Below are positions 1-7,798 of a stretch of DNA of 17,257 bases, piece by piece. A program made the translations under genes and the position numbers. The DNA lies in the NCBI GenBank assembly GCA_017554135.1, contig JAFZIX010000138.1, positions 1 to 17,257 of the forward strand, in the 5' to 3' direction. Under the pieces are notes generated by a model. The model had not been told where the DNA came from and did not search any database. It worked only from the letters and a program-made list of their open reading frames with translations. Numbering within the stretch: the stretch's first letter is position 1; the number at the start of each line of letters is the position of its first letter. The stretch comes from Bacteroidales bacterium. Its GTDB lineage: Bacteria; Bacteroidota; Bacteroidia; Bacteroidales; UBA932.

Positions 1-1
1 G

Positions 2-940
2 GCCGACCGTGGCTGGAGGCCCTCTCCGAACCGCCTGGACACACTCGCATCCCCGGATGCGCCGGTAGTCTGGTTCCCCCGCGGAAGCGGCGATGCGTAC
101 TGGTCCATGCAAGACGCCCGTGGCGTACGCAACATCTACTACGCCAAGGATTTGGGCGGTCGCTGGTCCTCCCCCTACCGCATGCCTTTCTCTTCCTCCG
201 AGGATGAGATTTTCCCCATGGTGAGCGGCGGCAAACTCTACTTCGCTTCCAAGGGCCTCTACGGGATGGGCGGATATGATCTCTACGTTTGCGAGCGCAC
301 TCCGGACGGCCGCTGGGGAGAACCGAAGAACATGGGTTTCCCATACTCATCCCCCAGCGACGACCTTCTCTTCGTGAATTCCCCGGACGGCCGCTACAGC
401 CTCTTCGCCAGCAACCGCAACTGCGCCGCCGACAGCGTCAGCATCTACGTGCTTGAATACGAGGTGGTGCCGGTGAGTTCCACCATCAGCAACGCAGAAG
501 AACTGCAGAAAATCTGCCGCCTGGACCCGCCCAGGGACCTGAAGAAGGTGGATAACAAGAGCGCGATGTCGGCCACGAAGACGGCCGATGCCAATACGGA
601 CCTCTATACCCGCAAGGCCGCCGAGGTCCGCCGCCTGCGCGAGGAAATCTCCCGCGTGAACCGCGAGTTGCAGACCCTGCGCGCATTCTACAACAGCGCA
701 TCCCCGTCCCAGAAAGAGGAGATGGCCGAGAAAATCAGGAAGAAGGAGGCGCGGCTTCCGGGCCTTCAGTCCCAGTTGGTGGCTGCGAACAAGGATCTGC
801 AGAAGACGGAGATGGAGTTTCTGCTGCACGGGGTGCTGATCGACCGCAGCCGCGTGGAGGCCGAGAGTGATAACGAGGTGGTGGGTGCGGAGTCATCCTA
901 CACCTTCACCCGCCGCTCCCTCGGCAGCTCAGTATTTTAG
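2..940 (+). CDS. PD40 beta-propeller repeat protein, 3' part (5' end outside window)
   Basis: The frame is open from base 2 with no stop, so the gene begins upstream; 312 codons are visible. The first ~120 residues contain PD40/WD40-like propeller blades, seen as repeated 'GG-Y-D-L-Y-V' and 'SPDGRYSLFASNR' type stretches, as in TolB-like and OmpA-associated propeller proteins of Bacteroidetes. The last third is highly charged and rich in Arg, Glu and Leu heptads (roughly residues 200-270, around VRRLREEISRVNRELQ), predicting a coiled coil. The protein ends in SLGSSVF. An internal ATG at 107 is possible, but it would cut a blade-like region and is unlikely to be the true start. Members of this family are usually envelope proteins, but the exact role is unknown and the N-terminal signal is not visible. 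It converges on malQ with only 33 bases between the stop codons and looks unrelated to the starch locus. Confidence 0.75.
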   Translation, partial: ADRGWRPSPNRLDTLASPDAPVVWFPRGSGDAYWSMQDARGVRNIYYAKDLGGRWSSPYRMPFSSSEDEIFPMVSGGKLYFASKGLYGMGGYDLYVCERTPDGRWGEPKNMGFPYSSPSDDLLFVNSPDGRYSLFASNRNCAADSVSIYVLEYEVVPVSSTISNAEELQKICRLDPPRDLKKVDNKSAMSATKTADANTDLYTRKAAEVRRLREEISRVNRELQTLRAFYNSASPSQKEEMAEKIRKKEARLPGLQSQLVAANKDLQKTEMEFLLHGVLIDRSRVEAESDNEVVGAESSYTFTRRSLGSSVF

Positions 941-944
941 CCTA

Positions 945-973
945 CTGTCATTCCGAGCGCAGCGAAGGAATCT
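945..973. repeat. Palindromic intergenic repeat between convergent genes, possible bidirectional terminator
   Basis: The element begins CTGTCATTCCGA and contains the inverted pair ATTCC (950-954) and GGAAT (967-971) around a GC-rich centre. It fills the whole gap between the convergent stops of the PD40 gene (940) and malQ (974). Sequences of the type GTCATTCCGAGCG..GCGAAGGAATC recur between genes in many Bacteroidetes and other environmental bacterial genomes. The same 12-mer recurs in the tandem repeat at the right edge of this window. A role in termination is inferred from position only. Confidence 0.55.
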
Positions 974-2836
974 CTACCTTCCACTATCTTTAATGAGCGT
1001 CGCCACCGCTGTGCAGAACGCCGAACTCTCCAGCAACTCCCTGACAGTCAAGTGCATCCTCCAGCACCAGCGATTATCCGGATTCGCCGGGTCGTTGATG
1101 CGCTCCTCCGCCGGATTCGGCCAGCGCAGGGCCCCGTCCATCGACAGCCAGTCCTGCAAGGGGAAGATCGCCAGCATGCTGCATGAATCCAGGTGCTCCT
1201 TCAGGATACGGCGGCAATCCTCCGGGCTCTTGTCTTCCCCGTTCCAGAGGCGGATGGATGTCATGTCGTGCGAGGATGTGGCGACTACGCTCAGATAGGG
1301 CCAGGGACGACCTTTCTCCATACGCTGCATCTCCAGCGAGAGTATCTTTTCGTGGTCCATTACGCTTGGCACGCAGTCCGGCACCATGCCCAGATCCTCG
1401 CCGCAGGCCAGCATCCCGGTGCAACTCAGGAGTTTTGGCAACTTGCGCATGGCGTTGTGCGCCCAGAAATCGTTATGGCGGTGATAAAAGAAATCGGTGT
1501 AGAGGGCCTCGAAACGCTCTTTCTGCCAGGGCTCTAAGGCCGAGGTGTCCGGGGAGATCAGCGGATGGAACCAGCCCGGCTTGCGGGGATCCTCGATAAA
1601 CAGGCCCAGAATCGGAAGGCCCATGGCCTCGATTTCCTCGCGACTGTATGGCATTGCGGGGTTGAAATGCCCGAGCAGTCCACTCTTGTAGGGAAGAGGA
1701 ATCTCCCAGATGCGGAAGAAGCCGAGAATATGGTCGATGCGGTAGGCGTCGAAGTATTTGGCCATGGTGCGGAGACGAGCCTTCCACCAGGCATAATCAT
1801 CCTTCGCCATCTCTTCCCAGTTATAGGTGGGGAAACCCCAGTTCTGGCCATCCACGCTGAAGAAATCCGGCGGAGCGCCCGCGCTGGAGTCGAGGTTGAA
1901 GAGTTTGGGGAAACTGGCGGCATCCACGCTATCCCTGCCGACGCCGATGGGGAGGTCTCCCTTGAGGAAGACACCTTTTTCATGGGCGTATTTCACGGCT
2001 CTGGAGAGCTGCTTGTCGAGGTGGAACTGCACCCAATTATAGAACTCCGGAGCAACGGCATCCCTTTGGGAACAGAACATGGCATAAGGGGTAAGCCAGT
2101 AGGCGTTATTTTTCACGAACTTCTTGCATTCGGCCGTCGCCAGGTCCTTGGCACCGTGGTTGGCGAAGGCCTTCCGCAGGTACTCCAACTTCAACTTTAT
2201 CACCCTTGGATAGTCTACTTTCGGCAGGTCGTTGAGTTCTTTTTTAACCTTCTTGAAGGCGGCGTCTTCCTTTATACCCACCTCCGGGAGATGGATATAG
2301 ATCGGGTGCAGGGCGAAGGACGAAACGGGACTGTACGGATAGGAATCCCCCCACTCGCCGCGGCGGGTGGTGTCGTTGATGGGGAGGAGTTGCAGCACGC
2401 GCTGACCGGTACGTTCCATCCAGTCTACGAAACGAGGGATATCGTTGAATTCTCCCACCCCGAAACCTTCATCGCTGCGTAGGGAGAAAACGGGGATGGC
2501 GGTGCCTGTGCCACGGAATCCGGGTTGGTCGAAAATTGCGGCTGAATGCTCGCGGGGGAAGGGACAGCCCGGGATGGGACAGTCGATCCAGGAGTCGATG
2601 ATTTCTCCCTTCCCGGCCTTCGCCTCACGATGATGGTGGGCCCATTCGGTCCTGGTCCAGAGGCCATCTTCGATTACCACATAGAAATAATCCTTAAGCA
2701 TGGTGCTGCTCCCCTTAGGGATGTTCAGTGCCCAGATGCCATCGGAAGTATAGGTCATTGGATAGACTTTATCGTCTGCCACCAGTGCCAGAGACTCGCC
2801 CCAGCGAGTATGGTATTCTATCTTGAAACTGAGCAT
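974..2836 (-). CDS. malQ: 4-alpha-glucanotransferase (amylomaltase), GH77
   Basis: This is a cytoplasmic disproportionating enzyme that transfers maltooligosaccharide chains between glucans and releases glucose; no signal peptide is visible. Residues 1-95 resemble one starch-binding CBM20-type domain (SDGIWALNIP, DYFYVVIEDG). The GH77 barrel follows from about residue 115. The three catalytic acids are visible: nucleophile D368 in YRIDHILGFFRIWEIP, acid/base E480 in CGEDLGMVPD, and D524 in SSHDMTSIRLW. The C-terminal ERINDPANPDNRWCWRMHL block is typical. The motifs resemble the DPE2/Bacteroides subtype. At 620 residues it is much shorter than the ~890 residues usual there. One CBM20 is missing, as is the insertion normally found between the first two catalytic residues. 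The start lies only 2 bases after the stop of the upstream GH13 gene, so the two are co-transcribed and probably translationally coupled. Confidence 0.93.
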   Translation of the reverse strand: MLSFKIEYHTRWGESLALVADDKVYPMTYTSDGIWALNIPKGSSTMLKDYFYVVIEDGLWTRTEWAHHHREAKAGKGEIIDSWIDCPIPGCPFPREHSAAIFDQPGFRGTGTAIPVFSLRSDEGFGVGEFNDIPRFVDWMERTGQRVLQLLPINDTTRRGEWGDSYPYSPVSSFALHPIYIHLPEVGIKEDAAFKKVKKELNDLPKVDYPRVIKLKLEYLRKAFANHGAKDLATAECKKFVKNNAYWLTPYAMFCSQRDAVAPEFYNWVQFHLDKQLSRAVKYAHEKGVFLKGDLPIGVGRDSVDAASFPKLFNLDSSAGAPPDFFSVDGQNWGFPTYNWEEMAKDDYAWWKARLRTMAKYFDAYRIDHILGFFRIWEIPLPYKSGLLGHFNPAMPYSREEIEAMGLPILGLFIEDPRKPGWFHPLISPDTSALEPWQKERFEALYTDFFYHRHNDFWAHNAMRKLPKLLSCTGMLACGEDLGMVPDCVPSVMDHEKILSLEMQRMEKGRPWPYLSVVATSSHDMTSIRLWNGEDKSPEDCRRILKEHLDSCSMLAIFPLQDWLSMDGALRWPNPAEERINDPANPDNRWCWRMHLTVRELLESSAFCTAVATLIKDSGR

Positions 2837-2838
2837 AA

Positions 2839-4125
2839 CTATTTCTCTATGATCTTGTATCCCCAGGCAGGAAGAATCTCACCCTTGATTGGATCGGAGG
2901 GTTCTGCGCTGAGGTTGGCATACACCGTCACCTTGTTTCCGCAGACCTTGCGCGAAAAGGCCAGCACATCGGGATCGTCGGTCTCTATCCACTTAACCTT
3001 GCCGCCACGCTCGCCCGCAGCAAGGGCGGGGTTGGAGTGCTTGAGCTCGACCAGAGACTTGTAGAAATCGGTGTATTCGTTTGAAGTCCAGTCGCAGATG
3101 GGGTCCTTTTCGAAGAACTCGAGCCTGCGGTCCAGGCCGATTTCCTGCCCGGTATAGATAAGGGGCTGGGTCTTGGGGAGGGTGAAATTCAGCACCTCCA
3201 TCACCTTGGCGGCATCTCCCATGCGCTCGAACTCTGTGCCGTTCCAGGAATTCTCGTCGTGATTGGAAGTAAAAGCCAGGCGGAAAGCAGAAACAGGGGT
3301 GCCTGCAGCATCCTTCTCCAGATACGCGCGCAGGTCGGCTGCATTCTTCACGCCATCCTTGTTGGCAGGACCGTTGCCGATAGCATTCTCGATATGATGC
3401 ATCTCCCAGGCGTAGGTGGCATCGAACATCGTATCTGCCACAAACTCAGGCTTTTCCGCCTCTGCGAGGAGGTAGATTTCGGGATAGTCGCGGCGGAGTG
3501 CCGGCACCAGATACTGCCAGGTCTCGGAAGGCATCTCGCCGGCCGCATCGCAGCGAAATCCGTCCACTCCCTTATCGAGCCAGAAGCGCATCGCATCCTC
3601 CTGGGCATACCAGACCTCGCGGTTCTCGTAATTGAGGCTGCGGGTGTCGGTCCAGTCATACTCCCAAATGGCATTTCCCAGCGAATCCCTCTCGTAAAAA
3701 TCGGCAGGCTTCTCGGTCATCCATATATTATCCGGAGCGGTCTGATTGGCCACCCAGTCCAGGATCACGCGGAAGCCCTGGGCGTGGGCGGCGGCAAGCA
3801 GGTCTTCAAAGTCCTGCATGGTGCCGAATTCGGGGTTCACGGCCTTGTAGTCGGAGATGGCATAGTAGCTGCCGAGAGTGCCCTTGCGGCCTTCGGTGCC
3901 GATTTCGTTGATTGGCATGAGCCAGAGGATATCCACTCCCAGATCCTTCAGGCGAGGAAGCTGGGCCTCCACTCCCTTGAATGTGCCCTCCGGGCTGAAC
4001 TGGCGCACGTTCACTTCGTACACCACGGTGTTGTACATCCACTCGGGATGCACCTGCTTGGGGGCGCTGCAACAGGCGCTCAGCGCAACGGCCGCCAAGG
4101 CGGCGATAATTGTCTGGTATTTCAT
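2839..4125 (-). CDS. Alpha-amylase family lipoprotein, GH13, with altered region I
   Basis: This 428-residue GH13 enzyme is predicted to hydrolyse alpha-1,4 maltodextrins. A lipoprotein signal (LSAC, Cys18) predicts envelope attachment. The residues after Cys (CSAPK) lack the acidic surface-export signal, so a periplasmic location is likelier. Catalytic motifs: nucleophile D193 with R191 in GFRCDAAGEMP, acid/base E222 in LLAEAEKP, and D290 in TSNHDENSW. Region I reads DWVANQT (D123-T129), where the family normally has His in place of Q128; that His usually contacts the -1 sugar. A short C-terminal beta domain follows (about 375-428). Length is normal for a single-domain amylase. It sits directly before malQ and may fill the role of SusA in the classical system. 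Neopullulanase or maltogenic specificity is possible; the exact substrate cannot be read from the sequence. Confidence 0.88.
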   Translation of the reverse strand: MKYQTIIAALAAVALSACCSAPKQVHPEWMYNTVVYEVNVRQFSPEGTFKGVEAQLPRLKDLGVDILWLMPINEIGTEGRKGTLGSYYAISDYKAVNPEFGTMQDFEDLLAAAHAQGFRVILDWVANQTAPDNIWMTEKPADFYERDSLGNAIWEYDWTDTRSLNYENREVWYAQEDAMRFWLDKGVDGFRCDAAGEMPSETWQYLVPALRRDYPEIYLLAEAEKPEFVADTMFDATYAWEMHHIENAIGNGPANKDGVKNAADLRAYLEKDAAGTPVSAFRLAFTSNHDENSWNGTEFERMGDAAKVMEVLNFTLPKTQPLIYTGQEIGLDRRLEFFEKDPICDWTSNEYTDFYKSLVELKHSNPALAAGERGGKVKWIETDDPDVLAFSRKVCGNKVTVYANLSAEPSDPIKGEILPAWGYKIIEK

Positions 4126-4176
4126 GGTTGGTTAGCGTGAAATGTAACTATCTTTAAATCAATTATTTCTGTAAAA

Positions 4177-4200
4177 CGCCTATGTAAAAATGTATAGGCG
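4177..4200 (-). terminator. Hairpin between the susG-like gene and the downstream GH13-malQ pair
   Basis: A perfect 7-base stem, CGCCTAT (4177-4183) with ATAGGCG (4194-4200), can be extended inward by G-T pairs to an AAAA loop. On the minus strand it is followed by TTTTAC, and on the plus strand by ATTTTTG, so it looks like a weak bidirectional intrinsic terminator. It lies in the 138-base gap 4126-4263, the largest gap in the minus-strand gene run. It would separate, or partly attenuate, transcription of the last two genes. No convincing Bacteroides-type promoter (TTTG with TAnnTTTG) was found in the gap. A partial match, TACATTTC, lies near 4140-4147 on the minus strand. Confidence 0.5.
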
Positions 4201-4263
4201 ATTTTTGTAACTTCCTATTAATCAACGCTTTGCATTTTACGCACCCGCATCGATACACTATAG

Positions 4264-6261
4264 TCATTGCACAAACACCACTGATGATGACGCGCCAAGC
4301 GTAACGGAGGTGCCGGAAACCGACACGCTGCCCAGCGACACCAGCATAGAATCCAGCTTATCGCCTTGGAGGTCCAGGGTCACGGCAGAAGAGCCAACAT
4401 TGTGGAGCACGAGCGCTTTGGAGCCGGATGAAGCGGTCATATACCAGGCTGCAACGGCCTTGTCGGAAGTGTTGTTATTGTTATACTTTGCATGCGCGCT
4501 CATTTTGCCGGTCGCCAGCGCCGGGCAGGTGTTGCGGGCATAGGTCCAATCGTAATAGCAGCGCAGCAGGGATTCAGGGTCCTTGGTCTGTGCGTCCACG
4601 GAGATCTCGTCGGTTACCAGCGTCATATCGAAGTGGCCGTCAAGGTCCCTGGTGGCCGCGTGCACGGCGGTATCCCATACTATCGGGGTGCGGACAAGCT
4701 GGTCCTTGCCGCCATCGTCATCATCCTTCCCCCAGTAGCCAAGCTCCTCTCCCTGATAGATGTAGGGCTCTCCCTCGGCGGTCAGCAGGAAGGCGGCGGC
4801 CTGCTTCAGTTTGGCAAGGTCGCGGTTCAAGATGGTGGCGGCGCGGGTCTCGTCGTGATTGGTGAGCTTGGTGGCGGCGATGGCACCCGGGCGGACTGCG
4901 GCGTACTTCTGCCTGTATCCCATCAGGTCGTTGGCGAAGTAGCAGCCGGTGCGCTGATTAAGCACCCACTTGAGCCTCTCCCAGAAATCGAACTCGAAGC
5001 ACGCGGGCAGGCCCTTGTAGTAGGGCGCCACCTTATCCGCATCCATCCAGACCTCGCCGACCATATAGAGGTCGGAGGAGTGGGTGGCGCGGTAGCTGGC
5101 ATTGCAGCGCTCATACCAGAGCTTCAGGAAATCCGGATTCTGGGGGCCGGTTTCGGAGGAGTAGATGTGCTTGACGGCATCCAGGCGGAATCCGTCCACA
5201 CCCATCTCCATCCACTTGTCCGCCGTTTCGGCAAGGGCCTGGAAGGGGCCGGAAGATGCCGCATCGGCAAGCGCTCCGTAGTTGAGGTCCGGCATCCAAC
5301 TGCCGAAGGCCCCCTGGAACTTCATGGCCGTGGGAGAGCCGAAGAGGATGTCATTGGCATCATCGGTGCTAAGGGTAAGCGGCTGGCCCATGGTCAGCAC
5401 GTTGGCACCCTTGGGCGCGCCCCACTTAGTACCACCGTCCCAACTCGTATCGGAGGTGCGCACAAGCACCCCCCAGGGAGAATCCACGTCGAGGGTAATC
5501 TCATAGATACCGGTGCCGGTGGAGTACATGCGCACCGCTTTGCCGGGCTCTCCTATCCAGAGGAACATCTTCACAGAAGTGTCGGTGTTGGGGTTCTGCG
5601 TCGCAGCGTCGGTGGGGCTGACAGTCAGGGTTTTGGCACTACCGGAGAAATCCACCTTGAAATGCAGGCGGCCGGTATAGCCTATTTCACCCACTGTCAC
5701 ATCGTGCCATTCATTCGCATAATAACCGGTCAGCATGGGGAATTTGCCGGTGGCTATATCTGTCGCCGGGTCGCTGGAGATATGAAACCAGTTGAACTTG
5801 GGCGAAGACGGGCCCTTCTTGGCCTCGGCAAACCAAACATTTCCCTTGCCGGTATGGTTCAGCACATAATCCATGTAGATTTTGATACCCTTGGCGTGAG
5901 CGGCATCGATCATGGCCTTGAAGTCAGCCTCCGTACCGTATTTGGGATTGACACGGGAATAATCTTGCACATCATAGCCATGATAGGAATCTGCGGGATG
6001 CGCAGGAGAGAGCCAGATTGCGCTCACTCCCAGACCGTCCAGATAATCGAGTTTGGAAGTAATACCATTGAAATCTCCAATACCGTCGCCATCGCTATCG
6101 GCGAAACTGTAGATGAGCAACTGATAGGTGATGTGGCCTTGCTTCTCGCCGGATGCATAGGCGGGCACTTTGAAAGCATCTTTCCCCGGCTGCGGATTCT
6201 TTCCGCAGGAGGTCGCGAACAGTAACGCTAAAAGCAGAATGGTGCTGACGATTCTTTTCAT
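4264..6261 (-). CDS. susG: SusG-like outer-membrane alpha-amylase, GH13 with inserted CBM58-like domain
   Basis: This is a surface alpha-amylase that cuts starch into maltooligosaccharides for SusC/SusD import. It is 665 residues, close to the 692 of B. thetaiotaomicron SusG. Residues 1-19 form a lipoprotein signal (LFATSC, Cys19). The GH13 barrel starts near residue 45 (YQLLIYSFADSDGDGIGDF). Region I is intact (DYVLNHT, D131-H136). The catalytic residues are D361 in GVDGFRLDAVKH, E403 in MVGEVW and D470 in LTNHDETR. Between region I and region II, about residues 195-305 interrupt the barrel as a beta-rich module with W235, W263, W274 and W280 (WGVLVRTSDTSWDGGTKWG). That is the position and style of the CBM58 insert of SusG. 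A C-terminal beta domain follows from about 590. The gene is 69 bases downstream of susE/F, with a strong hairpin in that gap. SusG-type function is well supported; surface location is inferred from the family. Confidence 0.93.
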   Translation of the reverse strand: MKRIVSTILLLALLFATSCGKNPQPGKDAFKVPAYASGEKQGHITYQLLIYSFADSDGDGIGDFNGITSKLDYLDGLGVSAIWLSPAHPADSYHGYDVQDYSRVNPKYGTEADFKAMIDAAHAKGIKIYMDYVLNHTGKGNVWFAEAKKGPSSPKFNWFHISSDPATDIATGKFPMLTGYYANEWHDVTVGEIGYTGRLHFKVDFSGSAKTLTVSPTDAATQNPNTDTSVKMFLWIGEPGKAVRMYSTGTGIYEITLDVDSPWGVLVRTSDTSWDGGTKWGAPKGANVLTMGQPLTLSTDDANDILFGSPTAMKFQGAFGSWMPDLNYGALADAASSGPFQALAETADKWMEMGVDGFRLDAVKHIYSSETGPQNPDFLKLWYERCNASYRATHSSDLYMVGEVWMDADKVAPYYKGLPACFEFDFWERLKWVLNQRTGCYFANDLMGYRQKYAAVRPGAIAATKLTNHDETRAATILNRDLAKLKQAAAFLLTAEGEPYIYQGEELGYWGKDDDDGGKDQLVRTPIVWDTAVHAATRDLDGHFDMTLVTDEISVDAQTKDPESLLRCYYDWTYARNTCPALATGKMSAHAKYNNNNTSDKAVAAWYMTASSGSKALVLHNVGSSAVTLDLQGDKLDSMLVSLGSVSVSGTSVTLGASSSVVFVQ

Positions 6262-6280
6262 AAGCGGTATATTAACAGGA

Positions 6281-6309
6281 CCTGCAAGTCCGTATCAGGG
6301 GCTTGCAGG
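6281..6309 (-). other. Strong intercistronic stem-loop upstream of the susG-like gene
   Basis: CCTGCAAG (6281-6288) pairs perfectly with CTTGCAGG (6302-6309). Three further inner pairs (T6289-G6301, C6290-G6300, C6291-G6299) give an 11-pair stem with a 7-base loop. No U-run follows on the minus strand (the next bases are TCCTGTTAATA), so it is not a standard intrinsic terminator. It ends about 20 bases before the susG-like start codon. Plausible roles are protection of the upstream susC-D-E/F mRNA 3' end, partial termination, or control of translation of the amylase; none is proven. Confidence 0.55.
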
Positions 6310-6330
6310 CAAAATTACAGGTGTGTCTGA

Positions 6331-7752
6331 TTAGTTGATGACACCGGTACCGGCGTTGAAGTCGTAAGTCAGGGTCTGGCCTGCTGCAATTGCGATTGCC
6401 TCAGGGTCGCCACCGGCCTCGCGGTAAACGATCTTGCCACCCTTAGGAACGAATTCTGCATGCCACCAGTCGCCGTTGAGTTCGCAGGAAACGAAGGTGC
6501 GGATGTTACCGGCTGCAACTGCAGTCTTGGAAGCGAGCTTGCCGTCGATGGTGAACTTGGCAGCCTCGAGGGTCTTGTCCCAGCCACCATTTCCGAAAGG
6601 AGCGTCCATACCGATGATAACGGCGGGCTCTACGATAACCTTGCTGTTTTCGTAGTCGACCTGGAGGGTGTAGAGACCGGTAGTCTCAACGAAGCAGTTG
6701 CCGTCCTTGGTAGTGAAGCCCTTGCCATTGCCGAGGTCGGTGAAGTCGGAACCCCAAGCGGTGTCGATAGGGCTGAACTTGAAGCCCTTGCCTGCCTCGA
6801 TGTAGCGGATTGCCCAGAAAGCGCCGGGCTGGCTGTGGAACGGGTGCATTGCAACTGCGTCGCCGCCTGCTGCGAGATTCCATCCCTGGATGCCTTCGCC
6901 GATCATGAACATGGTCTCAGGCAGGTTGGATTCCTGGGTGCAGACTGCGGTGTAGCTGAAGTTCTTGTCGAAAGAACCCTGTGCGAGCTTGAAGGTAAGG
7001 GTAATGTCGTACAGACCAGCCTTTTCCACCTTCAGGTTTGCTCCGTTCAGGGTCATGCCCTCTGCGAGGGAAACCTCTGCCTTAACCTTACCTGCGTCGT
7101 CGAGAGTGACCTTCCAGTAGTTACCGGTAGCGAACTTGAACTCACCGTTCTTGGCCATCTTCTGATCCTTGAAGGTGAAAGTAATGCCGTCGTTGGAGAA
7201 CTCGGTCTTCTCGGTAGCGGAACTGAAGCCCCAACCGTTCATAGAACCGCGTACACCGAAGTCGCTGGCGTCGAGGAGCACGATCTGGGCGTCCTTGAGG
7301 TCGCCTGCCTTGTTGATGTCGAGCACGATGTGATAGAGACCGGTCTTCTCGACCTTCATGGCAGGAGCCTTGGTACCGGTAACGAGCTTGCCCTTGAGCA
7401 CACTTGCAGGGTTATCGGCATAAGCCTCTTCCTCGGGAGTCACGAACTCGGCGAGGGTTGCGCTGTAGCGCTCCTTCTTGCCACCGTCGTTATAGAGAAG
7501 GTAGAATTCCTTGCCACCTTCGAGAACGATGTACTTCTCGTACATGCCTTCGCGGACAGCCTTGTCCACTTCGTTGAAACCGGCTGCCATGACGCAGTCA
7601 GCCTTGATTTCATCGGAACCGGTAGCAGGACCTGCTACATAGAAACCGTTAACAGTAACTGCGCCCCAATCGATGTTGTCGTCATTGTTCTTACCGCAGG
7701 AAACTGCGAGAAGAGACAGGGCAGCAATGCTGAGTAAAAAGATCTTTTTCAT
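6331..7752 (-). CDS. SusE/SusF-like starch-binding outer-membrane lipoprotein
   Basis: This 473-residue lipoprotein has an all-beta composition and is predicted to bind starch non-catalytically at the cell surface. The signal ends at Cys19 (LLAVSC). The following CGKNNDDN is acid-rich and resembles the lipoprotein export signal of Bacteroidetes surface lipoproteins. About four beta domains can be drawn: 33-160 (VNGFYVAG), 163-270 (FGVRGSMNGWGF), 279-376 (MFMIGEGIQGWN) and 377-473 (IIGMDAPFGNGGWD). The last three start with similar '(G)-x-GW' motifs and carry candidate sugar-stacking tryptophans (W174, W213, W291, W313, W333, W391, W429/W430). The repeated layout matches SusF/SusE, with tandem CBMs after an N-terminal domain. 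Length is close to SusF (485). Only one such gene is present, where the classical locus has both susE and susF. It sits 46 bases after susD, with an A-rich leader. SusE and SusF cannot be distinguished from sequence alone. Confidence 0.82.
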   Translation of the reverse strand: MKKIFLLSIAALSLLAVSCGKNNDDNIDWGAVTVNGFYVAGPATGSDEIKADCVMAAGFNEVDKAVREGMYEKYIVLEGGKEFYLLYNDGGKKERYSATLAEFVTPEEEAYADNPASVLKGKLVTGTKAPAMKVEKTGLYHIVLDINKAGDLKDAQIVLLDASDFGVRGSMNGWGFSSATEKTEFSNDGITFTFKDQKMAKNGEFKFATGNYWKVTLDDAGKVKAEVSLAEGMTLNGANLKVEKAGLYDITLTFKLAQGSFDKNFSYTAVCTQESNLPETMFMIGEGIQGWNLAAGGDAVAMHPFHSQPGAFWAIRYIEAGKGFKFSPIDTAWGSDFTDLGNGKGFTTKDGNCFVETTGLYTLQVDYENSKVIVEPAVIIGMDAPFGNGGWDKTLEAAKFTIDGKLASKTAVAAGNIRTFVSCELNGDWWHAEFVPKGGKIVYREAGGDPEAIAIAAGQTLTYDFNAGTGVIN

Positions 7753-7798
7753 TTTGTTTGTTTGTTAAATGGTTGATTAATAATAATATATGATTTCG
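7753..7798 (-). promoter_or_regulatory. A-rich leader with AAAC repeats before susE/F
   Basis: On the minus strand this 46-base gap is AT-rich and ends in three consecutive AAAC-type units immediately before the ATG (plus-strand TTTGTTTGTTTG at 7754-7765). There is no Shine-Dalgarno sequence. A-rich, unstructured leaders are known to favour translation initiation in Bacteroidetes, so this may support high expression of the abundant surface lipoprotein. No clear promoter was seen. Confidence 0.35.

Noticed and set aside
974..1298. Small frames at the malQ 3' end on the plus strand, such as 867-1298, as a gene between PD40 and malQ
   Set aside because: The frame overlaps the PD40 3' end and malQ and contains the intergenic repeat; no domain or start signal supports it.
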